Assembly: GCA_005239795.1 (NCBI GenBank)
Contig: SBBH01000072.1
Location: 1 to 8,923 of the forward strand
Origin: Planctomycetales bacterium
GTDB taxonomy: Bacteria; Planctomycetota; SBBH01
Reading direction: 5' to 3'
DNA length: 8,923 nt
Numbering within the stretch: the stretch's first letter is position 1; each line of letters begins with the position of its first letter. The position numbers were made by a program, and so were the translations under genes. Below the pieces are notes generated by a model, which worked only from the letters and a program-made list of their open reading frames with translations, made no database searches and was not told the origin of the DNA. Positions 1-5,431 of this stretch are shown piece after piece.

Positions 1-2243
1 ATCTCAAGATCCTTTTCAGGAGGCGTTTCTGGATCGTCGGGACCCTGCTTATCTCCCTGACGATCTTCTGTTTTTATCTCACCTGCGAGGTTCAGACCTA
101 CCGCGCCTCCGGAAAGATCCTCCTGCGGCGCGCTGATCCGGTGGTGTCGATCATGGGGGGGCTCACCTATTCTCCCAAGGCGGTCTCCTATCGGACACAG
201 ATGGCGGTTGCCCGGAGCGGCCCGGTTTGCGATGCGGCGGCGGCACTCCTCAAAAACCGCGTTACGGCCAGCGAGATCAAAGAATCTCTTATGCTCGACA
301 AGGAGGCGGAGACCGAGATCGTCTCGATCCGGGCCGTCTATACGGACCCCAACCTCGCTGTCGAGATTGTCAATGCTGTCATCAAGGCCTTTAAGGAGTA
401 CGACGACGCACAGGTGAAGGAGGGGGCCACGCTGGCGATCGAGTTCCTGAATGATCAGGTGAAGAAAATCAACGAGGAGGAGCTTCCGAATATTGAAAAA
501 AGCCTCAAGGCGTTCCGCCAGGAACATCGCATCTACGACCTCTCCGAACAGATCCGGCTGGACTTGAAGCGCTTGGCGGAAGCGGAAGCGGCCGAGGGGG
601 AGATCGATCTGGCGGTCGGGGAGATCGACACCGAGATCAAACAGGTTCATGCCGAGATCTCTGATTTCATACAGGCATGCGAAAAGGTGATCTCCGAGAA
701 GGAGACGTATGTTCCCCGTCAGGATCTTTTGCGCGACATCGTCGGGGGAAAGGACCTGCCGCCGGCGGACCTTTTGCAGACCCTGAAGGAGCGCGTCATG
801 GGGCAGGGGGTGGGCGCTCCGGGAGCCGACCGGGTCTCGCGCGTGGAAAACGAGCTCGCGGCGGCCAAGCTCGCCCGGAGATCGCTCCTGGCGAATTTCA
901 CGGAGGATCATCCGGACGTCCATGCGGCCGATCGCGGGATCGCGGGGCTCGAGGAGATGTTGACAGCCGCTCTGGCCGAGGACAATGTCGAACGCGCCTT
1001 GCGGAGGCGCTTCACCGTCTATGACAAGCTCGTTTCGCGGCAGGCGGCGCGTCTGGCCCTTCTCGACAAGAAAAAGCGCACGTTGGAACAGGCGGAGACG
1101 CTCCGAAAGCGACTGGGGGCGATTTCCGACAAGGAGATCGAGTACCTAAGCCTGTCGCGTCAGTTTTCGGCCACCAAGGAGAGGCTGGCCACCATTGCCC
1201 AGAAGAGGGCGGATCTGGAGCTGGAACGCCGCCGCATCCAGGGGAACGTCTTCGTCTATGAAGAATCCCCGCCCGCCAGCGCCGTGCCCATTCAAAAGCG
1301 CAGCACCCAATCGATTCCCCTCGTGATCCTTATGTCGCTTGTGGCCTCGGTGGCGATCGCCTACCTCACCGATCTTATGGATACCACGATCCGCACCGAC
1401 TATCACATCAGCCGCTACCTGAACCTTCCGGTTCTGGGCGTCATCCCTTTCGTGGACGAGCGGGCCTCTCGGCTTTTGGTGCACCAGCCCTTGCGCACAA
1501 GCCTGATGGAGGATTTCAGCCGCCTGGCGACCTTCTTCCCTTCACAATATGAAGAGACGGGCGCCAAGGTGTTCATGGTGGTCTCCTTCAACGAGGAGGA
1601 GGGGAAATCGACGACCGTTTCGAACCTGGGCGTCGCCTTCGCCCGGAACGGCTACGCCGTGACCCTCGTCGACGGCGATATGCGAAAGCCCAAGCTCCAT
1701 GACTTTTTCGACGTGCCGATCCATCCGGGCCTTTCGTCGCTTCTTGACGGGAGCCTCGAAGCTGCCGAGGAGGCTCGCCGGATCGGGGAAGGACAGGCCG
1801 CCCCGGCTCCCGAGAGCGTTCTAGGGCATGTCATGGGTGTGCCGCCTGCCTGGAAGGGAGAAGGACTCTATGTCATCCCGAGCGGTACGATTCCCGAAAA
1901 CCCTGCGGGGCTTCTGCGCAGTGAACGGTCGCTCCGGTTCTTGGACGAGATCCGGGAGGCGGCCGATGTGGTCCTGATTGACGTCCCCCCCTTGATCGGC
2001 GCGGCGGATGCCCTGATTCTCGCGCCCTGGGTCGACGGGGTGTTGTTCCTCGTGGAGGCGGGCGCCACCACGAAGGAGCAGGCCACGCAGGCCAAGAAGA
2101 TGATCGAAAACGCCGCGGGGCGGATCGTCGGGTGCATCCTCAACAAGGCCCGAGAAACTGCGAACGCTTCGTATTACTACTATGCGCGCGGGTATGGATA
2201 CGCCCGGCGCCGCTACGGCAGCTACGGCGGATACGGGAATTGA
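1..2243 (+). CDS. Wzc/GumC-like polysaccharide co-polymerase with C-terminal BY-kinase domain (5' truncated)
   Basis: Inner-membrane protein that sets chain length and export of a capsule or exopolysaccharide and autophosphorylates on tyrosine. The frame is open to the window edge (codons from base 3), so the first 20-30 residues are missing; the GTG at 141 is internal. Numbering from base 3 gives 746 residues: TM1 about 9-28; Wzz-type periplasmic domain with long coiled coil; GNVF motif before TM2 (about 437-457); then a cytoplasmic P-loop kinase domain. Walker A is S528-T538 (SFNEEEGKSTT), Walker A' is VDGDMRKP with D557 and D559, and Walker B is VLIDVPP with D660. The tail has nine tyrosines among residues 724-744, the usual autophosphorylation cluster. 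Odd points: Walker A is very acidic, and the usual EX2RX2R oligomerisation motif reads E503-D-F-S-R-L-A, so both family arginines are absent. It is followed after 12 bases by the ParB-like gene. Family assignment is firm; the polymer is unknown. Confidence 0.93.
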   Translation, partial: LKILFRRRFWIVGTLLISLTIFCFYLTCEVQTYRASGKILLRRADPVVSIMGGLTYSPKAVSYRTQMAVARSGPVCDAAAALLKNRVTASEIKESLMLDKEAETEIVSIRAVYTDPNLAVEIVNAVIKAFKEYDDAQVKEGATLAIEFLNDQVKKINEEELPNIEKSLKAFRQEHRIYDLSEQIRLDLKRLAEAEAAEGEIDLAVGEIDTEIKQVHAEISDFIQACEKVISEKETYVPRQDLLRDIVGGKDLPPADLLQTLKERVMGQGVGAPGADRVSRVENELAAAKLARRSLLANFTEDHPDVHAADRGIAGLEEMLTAALAEDNVERALRRRFTVYDKLVSRQAARLALLDKKKRTLEQAETLRKRLGAISDKEIEYLSLSRQFSATKERLATIAQKRADLELERRRIQGNVFVYEESPPASAVPIQKRSTQSIPLVILMSLVASVAIAYLTDLMDTTIRTDYHISRYLNLPVLGVIPFVDERASRLLVHQPLRTSLMEDFSRLATFFPSQYEETGAKVFMVVSFNEEEGKSTTVSNLGVAFARNGYAVTLVDGDMRKPKLHDFFDVPIHPGLSSLLDGSLEAAEEARRIGEGQAAPAPESVLGHVMGVPPAWKGEGLYVIPSGTIPENPAGLLRSERSLRFLDEIREAADVVLIDVPPLIGAADALILAPWVDGVLFLVEAGATTKEQATQAKKMIENAAGRIVGCILNKARETANASYYYYARGYGYARRRYGSYGGYGN

Positions 2244-2255
2244 CCGGGGGACACC

Positions 2256-3095
2256 GTGGAACTGTGGCCTCGCCATCCTGGACGCCTGAAGGTTTCGCTC
2301 GTGGGAGTCTGGATCGGCGCGGGCCTCCTGGGGCTTCTGGCCTCGTCGTGGCGCACCAGCTTTGATCGCGTCGCCCTCCTTTTGTATCTGGCGGCGTGGG
2401 GATATGCCGCCGTCCTTCTATACCGGCATCTGACAAACGCGCCGCGCGTCCTGGCCGAGGTCATCCGGGTTCCCGTCGACCAGATCTTGGACAATCCCTT
2501 CCGGATCCGGGTGGTGCCCGATCCTGAATCGGTCGAGGGGCTGGCGCGTTCTATCGAGGCGTACGGCATCATAGTCCCGATCCAGGTCCGCCCGCGTGGA
2601 GACAAGTACGAGCTCATCTCGGGACAGAGGAGGGTGTTGGCGGCCAAGCGCCTCGGCCGGGCGTGGGTCCCGGCGCTCGTGAGAAGCCTTTCGGACAAGG
2701 AGATGTTGGAGGTGGGCCTCCTGGACAATGTGCAGCGCGCCTCCTTAAGCCAGATCGAGGAGGCCCGCGCCTTCTCGCGGTTGTCGCGGGAGTTCGAGGC
2801 GCTTCCTGAGAGGGACCTCACGGCCAGCCTGGGCCTGGATCCGGTCTGGGTGGGAGTGCGCGAACGGCTCCTGGCGCTTCCCGAAGTGGTGCAGCAGGCG
2901 GTGATCCTGGGGACCATCACAAGCGGGCATGCCCAGGCGCTCGTGGAACTCACCGACCCGGAGCGCCAGATTGAATTCTTGAAGAAAACCTGCGAAAACC
3001 GGTGGGATCCCCAGGAGCTCGCCCGCCAGATTGCCGACCACTTGGCAAAAAACCCCGCCGCGGACGCGCCGCAGGAATCCGCCCCTCCCGCCTAA
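2256..3095 (+). CDS. membrane-anchored ParB/Srx-fold protein
   Basis: A 279-residue protein that joins two N-terminal membrane helices (about 13-32 and 39-57, separated by a short RTSFDR loop) to a ParB-type nucleotide-binding domain (about 68-175) and a degenerate helix-turn-helix region (about 180-240). Visible ParB landmarks are NPF at 80-82, SIEAYGIIVPIQVR at 99-112, a GERR-like box reading GQRRVLAAK at 123-131, an ENxQR-like box reading DNVQR at 157-161, and SGHAQAL at 223-229. In true ParB these boxes bind CTP and Mg2+. Here the Glu of GERR is Gln and the Glu of ENxQR is Asp. The roughly 50-residue C-terminal dimerisation domain of ParB is not evident; the protein ends in an Ala/Pro-rich tail. 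Basic residues before TM1 and after TM2 suggest that both ends are cytoplasmic. The GTG start follows a GGGGG tract with a 5-base gap and keeps TM1; the next in-frame GTG (2301) would cut into TM1. The 12-base gap to the upstream BY-kinase gene suggests one operon. A role in polysaccharide export or positioning is inference; chromosome segregation is unlikely. Confidence 0.8.
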   Translation: MELWPRHPGRLKVSLVGVWIGAGLLGLLASSWRTSFDRVALLLYLAAWGYAAVLLYRHLTNAPRVLAEVIRVPVDQILDNPFRIRVVPDPESVEGLARSIEAYGIIVPIQVRPRGDKYELISGQRRVLAAKRLGRAWVPALVRSLSDKEMLEVGLLDNVQRASLSQIEEARAFSRLSREFEALPERDLTASLGLDPVWVGVRERLLALPEVVQQAVILGTITSGHAQALVELTDPERQIEFLKKTCENRWDPQELARQIADHLAKNPAADAPQESAPPA

Positions 3096-3128
3096 AGCGC
3101 TCCCTGTCTTACAAGGGAAGGTTCCATC

Positions 3129-3172
3129 CGTCGTTCGTCGCTCGGGACAGCGTGAACGAATAACGAACGACG
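3129..3172. repeat. 10-bp perfect inverted repeat
   Basis: CGTCGTTCGT at 3129-3138 is the exact reverse complement of ACGAACGACG at 3163-3172, with a 24-base spacer. Allowing one bulged C in the left arm extends the pairing by two bases. No T-tract follows, so it is not a standard intrinsic terminator. The right arm overlaps the heptad repeat array. It may be a protein-binding site, an mRNA structure or part of a dispersed intergenic element. Confidence 0.7.
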
Positions 3173-3190
3173 ATCCACGAAGGACGAGAA
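3156..3190 (+). repeat. five tandem ACGANNN heptads
   Basis: Five contiguous 7-base units share the first four bases: ACGAATA (3156-3162), ACGAACG (3163-3169), ACGATCC (3170-3176), ACGAAGG (3177-3183) and ACGAGAA (3184-3190). The last three bases of each unit vary. The array does not continue on either side. It lies between the ParB-like gene and the phosphodiesterase gene and ends 20 bases before the TACAAT box. Short degenerate heptad arrays occur as dispersed intergenic elements in several bacterial groups; whether this one is dispersed cannot be seen from one window. Confidence 0.75.
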
Positions 3191-3203
3191 CAGGTTCTTC
3201 GTG
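3176..3203 (+). other. hairpin overlapping the presumed -35 region
   Basis: CACGAAGGA (3176-3184) can pair with TTCTTCGTG (3195-3203): nine pairs including one G-U, with a 10-base loop. The loop-side bases GAAC-AG-GTTC (3188-3197) form a smaller competing palindrome. The element covers the -35 distance for the TACAAT box at 3211, so a protein bound here could control the downstream gene. The pairing is seen directly; the function is inference. Confidence 0.45.
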
Positions 3204-3209
3204 AAACCG

Positions 3210-3221
3210 CTACAATCTTCC
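3210..3221 (+). promoter_or_regulatory. TACAAT -10 box of the YmdB-type gene; likely leaderless start
   Basis: TACAAT at 3211-3216 differs from the TATAAT consensus at one position. It ends seven bases before the GTG at 3223, so the expected transcription start falls on or next to the start codon. No Shine-Dalgarno sequence precedes that GTG; the bases there read CTTCCT. No good -35 hexamer is visible at 16-18 bases upstream. The full 12-mer CTACAATCTTCC occurs again at 5376-5387 in front of the sugar kinase gene. Confidence 0.55.
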
Positions 3222-3222
3222 T

Positions 3223-4032
3223 GTGGGTACATCGATCGGAATTTTGGCTTTGGGGGACATCGTCGGGAAACCCGGCCGCGAGGTGATCGCCAAGCGCCTT
3301 CCGGAACTGCGCCGCCGCGAGGGGATCGATTTCGTGATCGGCAATGCCGAAAACGTCGCCGGCGGGAACGGCCTGACGCCAGATCTGGCTGAAAAACTGT
3401 TCTCCTACGGCATGGACTGCCTCACGAACGGAGACCATATCTGGAACAAGCGTGAGATCATCCCGGCGATCCAGAAGGATCTTAGGCTCCTGAGGCCCGC
3501 CAATTACCCCGAGGAGCAGCCCGGCCGCGGATGGGCGGTCTATGAAACTCCCAAGGGGGCCATCGGCGTCCTCAACCTACAGGGACGCGTTTTCATGGGG
3601 ACTCCGGCCGCCTGTCCTTTCAAGACGTCTGAAAAGGCCCTGACGGAACTGACCGCGCGCACCCGGGTGATCGCCGTCGACATGCATGCGGAGGCGACGA
3701 GCGAAAAGGTGGCCATGGGGCGTTTTCTGGACGGCCGCGTGAGTTTTGTTTTCGGGACGCACACCCATATCCAGACAGCCGATGAGCAGATCCTTCCCAA
3801 CGGGACCGGCTATATCACGGAGCTGGGGATGACCGGGCCCTACGACTCGATCCTGGGGCGCTCGGTCGACCCGGTTCTCTCTAAATTTATCACCGGGATG
3901 CCGCACGTCTTTGATGTTGCCGAGGGGGATCCCCGGATGAGCGGATGCCTTTTCACCGTCGATGCGGCGACGGGAAAGACCGTTGGAGTCAAGCGGATCC
4001 AGGAGAGCTTGCAAAGCGCCGCGAGGAAATAA
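3223..4032 (+). CDS. YmdB-type 2',3'-cyclic nucleotide phosphodiesterase (TIGR00282-family metallophosphoesterase)
   Basis: A 269-residue cytoplasmic di-metal phosphoesterase that matches Bacillus YmdB almost end to end. YmdB hydrolyses 2',3'-cyclic nucleotides and affects biofilm and motility decisions. Visible landmarks are LALGDIVGKPGR with D12, E43-N44 in the NAENVAGG stretch, GDHIW with D71 and H72, LNLQGR, DMHAEATSEK with H155, GTHTH with H180 and H182, and GMTGPYDSILG. By spacing these match YmdB D8, E39, N40, N67, H68, H150, H175 and H177. The one change is Asp for Asn at the N67 metal-ligand position. GTG is the only start that fits the family N-terminus, about four residues longer than YmdB. 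It has no Shine-Dalgarno sequence but has a -10-like box seven bases upstream. It ends 13 bases from the convergent transporter gene. There is no RNase Y gene beside it, unlike in Bacillus. The family call is firm; the physiological substrate is inferred. Confidence 0.93.
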   Translation: MGTSIGILALGDIVGKPGREVIAKRLPELRRREGIDFVIGNAENVAGGNGLTPDLAEKLFSYGMDCLTNGDHIWNKREIIPAIQKDLRLLRPANYPEEQPGRGWAVYETPKGAIGVLNLQGRVFMGTPAACPFKTSEKALTELTARTRVIAVDMHAEATSEKVAMGRFLDGRVSFVFGTHTHIQTADEQILPNGTGYITELGMTGPYDSILGRSVDPVLSKFITGMPHVFDVAEGDPRMSGCLFTVDAATGKTVGVKRIQESLQSAARK

Positions 4033-4045
4033 CTTCTGTATTGGG

Positions 4046-5287
4046 TCAGGCGCCCCGAGGCGGCAAGCGCGTCGCGCCGGGGCTGGGAACGTAATGGGCA
4101 GTCCCTGGCGGAAGCCTCTCCTGTTTGTGGCTCTTATAGAGCGAACGCATCCAGAAGGCCGCCGCCGCGAATAAAGCCGAAGAGATTGCGAACGTCCCTC
4201 CCAAGCCGATCGCGCCGGCCAGGAAGCTCCCGATCGGGGGGCCGAGCGTCCCCCGCACGCCGACGCAGCTGACATGGATTCCCATGAAGGGGGAGACGTC
4301 GCGCTCTCCCGCGAACCATGTCGGACCCAACTCCCACGCCGAATGCAAGAAGGCCATCGCCGCGCCGAAAAGAAAGTAGGCCAGAGCGGCGAGCGGCACC
4401 GACTGCCAGGCAATTCCTCCCCCTAAGACCGCGGGGAAGAAAGCCAGGAGCGTGAATGCGTAGGCGCCCATGCGTAGGGGGGTCGAGCGGTCCAGAAGTC
4501 TTCCCGCCAGGGGGGAGATCGCCGCGAGCACGATCTGCGGGAGGACCTGTCGCAGCAAGGCCGCCTGGGTGTAGGAGAGCTTAAGGATGTCGTTCACGAC
4601 AACGACGTGGAGGGGGAGGAGGAACATGAAGGCGAATCCGTAGAACATGAACGCCCCCTCGAAGGCCGCGAACCGCGGGGTTTTCCGGAAGACGTCCGCG
4701 GCCTCGTGCCACCAGTGCGCGCGCGGCATCCTCTGCCCTTCCGGCGCTTGGTGGCGCAGGCGGATCCGGGAGTAGAGGAAAATCCCCGTCAAACCTAAAA
4801 AGCCCGCCGCCGGGAAAAGCAGTCGATGGCTTCCGGGAAAATGGTCCAAGATCAGGCCGCAAGACAGGGAAGACGACAGGTGCGCGACGCGGCCGATGGC
4901 GAAAATCCACCCCCAGACGGCTCCTCGTGTGGCGGAGTCGTAGTTGGCCTGCAGGAGGCGATTTCGAAATGGGACGAGGATAGGGTCTCCCATCAGGGAG
5001 AGGCCGCACAGAAGGGTGTAAGCCCCCGCCGAATGGACGAACGGCATCCCCAGGAGAAGCAAGGGGCCGAAGACGGCCGCCACCGCCAGGAAGATCCCCC
5101 GGGAGCGTCCGGCCATCGTGGCCCCCCAGAAAGCAGACAACAGAAGCGGCGCGTGGGGTCCTACGCAGAGGAGGGCGATGAGGACATTCGAAGCGTCGAA
5201 TTCCTTTCGGGCGACGATGTCGAATTGGGCGAACGTGGCCCCGACATAGATCTGTAGAAGAATTTCTGCGGGGATGTGTCGGCGCAT
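4046..5287 (-). CDS. MFS-type membrane transporter
   Basis: A 413-residue protein made almost entirely of hydrophobic helices, about twelve, in two groups of six around a central polar loop that includes RIRLRHQAPEGQRMPRAHW. This is the major facilitator layout. Motif-A-like loops appear as GATMAGRSRG after helix 2 and as GRLLDRSTPLRMG after helix 8. The substrate cannot be read from the sequence; a drug, sugar or metabolite exporter is possible. The ATG at 5287 (MRRHIPAEILLQ) is chosen because the first helix begins just after it; the frame stays open upstream to 5404 but that stretch lacks conserved character. No Shine-Dalgarno sequence precedes the ATG. A TTGACA on this strand at 5326-5321 would put transcription start within a few bases of the ATG. 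The gene faces the phosphodiesterase gene tail to tail and is divergent from the kinase operon. Confidence 0.85.
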   Translation of the reverse strand: MRRHIPAEILLQIYVGATFAQFDIVARKEFDASNVLIALLCVGPHAPLLLSAFWGATMAGRSRGIFLAVAAVFGPLLLLGMPFVHSAGAYTLLCGLSLMGDPILVPFRNRLLQANYDSATRGAVWGWIFAIGRVAHLSSSLSCGLILDHFPGSHRLLFPAAGFLGLTGIFLYSRIRLRHQAPEGQRMPRAHWWHEAADVFRKTPRFAAFEGAFMFYGFAFMFLLPLHVVVVNDILKLSYTQAALLRQVLPQIVLAAISPLAGRLLDRSTPLRMGAYAFTLLAFFPAVLGGGIAWQSVPLAALAYFLFGAAMAFLHSAWELGPTWFAGERDVSPFMGIHVSCVGVRGTLGPPIGSFLAGAIGLGGTFAISSALFAAAAFWMRSLYKSHKQERLPPGTAHYVPSPGATRLPPRGA

Positions 5288-5320
5288 GGTATAGCGGGAA
5301 ATCTGAGGCAGGGAGCGGAA

Positions 5321-5326
5321 TGTCAA
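5321..5326 (-). promoter_or_regulatory. possible -35 box (TTGACA) of the MFS gene
   Basis: The minus strand reads TTGACA here, an exact consensus -35, 34 bases ahead of the ATG of the transporter gene. The -10 position at 17-base spacing reads GATTTC, which is poor. The 144-base divergent region (5288-5431) must hold promoters for both directions, which supports the site, but the match may be chance. Confidence 0.25.
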
Positions 5327-5375
5327 GGAGGCGCAAGGGTAGCACAACGGTCTGGCCAAGGGGAGCGGGGGGGGC

Positions 5376-5387
5376 CTACAATCTTCC
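5376..5387 (+). promoter_or_regulatory. TACAAT -10 box of the sugar-kinase/UDP-sugar operon
   Basis: TACAAT at 5377-5382 lies inside the 12-mer CTACAATCTTCC, which is identical to 3210-3221. It predicts transcription start near 5389 and a leader of about 43 bases. A run of eight G (5367-5374) sits directly upstream, within the -10/-35 spacer; no consensus -35 is seen. The leader can form a small hairpin (GCAGGGA 5392-5398 with TTCCTGC 5411-5417) just before the ribosome binding site. Confidence 0.55.
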
Positions 5388-5421
5388 GCTTGCAGGGACG
5401 GCATGAGGCGTTCCTGCCTGC

Positions 5422-5427
5422 AGGAGA
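5422..5427 (+). promoter_or_regulatory. Shine-Dalgarno AGGAGA setting the kinase start
   Basis: AGGAGA ends four bases before the ATG at 5432. This is the clearest ribosome binding site in the window and decides the start over the upstream in-frame codons, including the TTG at 5390. Confidence 0.75.
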
Positions 5428-5431
5428 ATCC

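Noticed and set aside
141..2243. Wzc-like gene starting at the GTG at 141
   Set aside because: The frame is open to the window edge and encodes the family TM1 (bases about 27-86) upstream, so 141 is internal.
1821..2276. Minus-strand open frame over the kinase tail
   Set aside because: Antisense to a well-supported domain; low-complexity composition and no recognisable motif.
2222..2953. 243-codon minus-strand open frame
   Set aside because: It is antisense to the ParB-like gene, rich in Arg/Ser/Pro, shows no family features and is explained by GC-rich shadow coding.
2256..3095. Chromosome- or plasmid-partition ParB
   Set aside because: There is no classical ParA gene and no clear parS; N-terminal membrane helices, substituted CTPase residues and the polysaccharide context argue against it.
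3101..3118. Hairpin TCCCT/AGGGA as terminator of the left operon
   Set aside because: Only five pairs with an 8-base loop and no T-tract afterwards; too weak to call.
3577..4413. 278-codon minus-strand open frame spanning the phosphodiesterase gene and the transporter 3' part
   Set aside because: It overlaps two firmly assigned genes in other frames and looks like frame-shifted versions of them.
4826..5257. 143-codon + strand open frame inside the transporter gene
   Set aside because: Gly/Arg/Glu-rich shadow of the minus-strand MFS gene with no start signals or family features.
5360..5374. G-quadruplex from the G4 and G8 runs
   Set aside because: Only two G-runs are present, too few for a convincing intramolecular quadruplex.
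5390..5392. TTG as a leaderless start of the sugar kinase
   Set aside because: It is in frame and near the predicted transcription start, but the ATG at 5432 has a strong AGGAGA and fits the family N-terminus.
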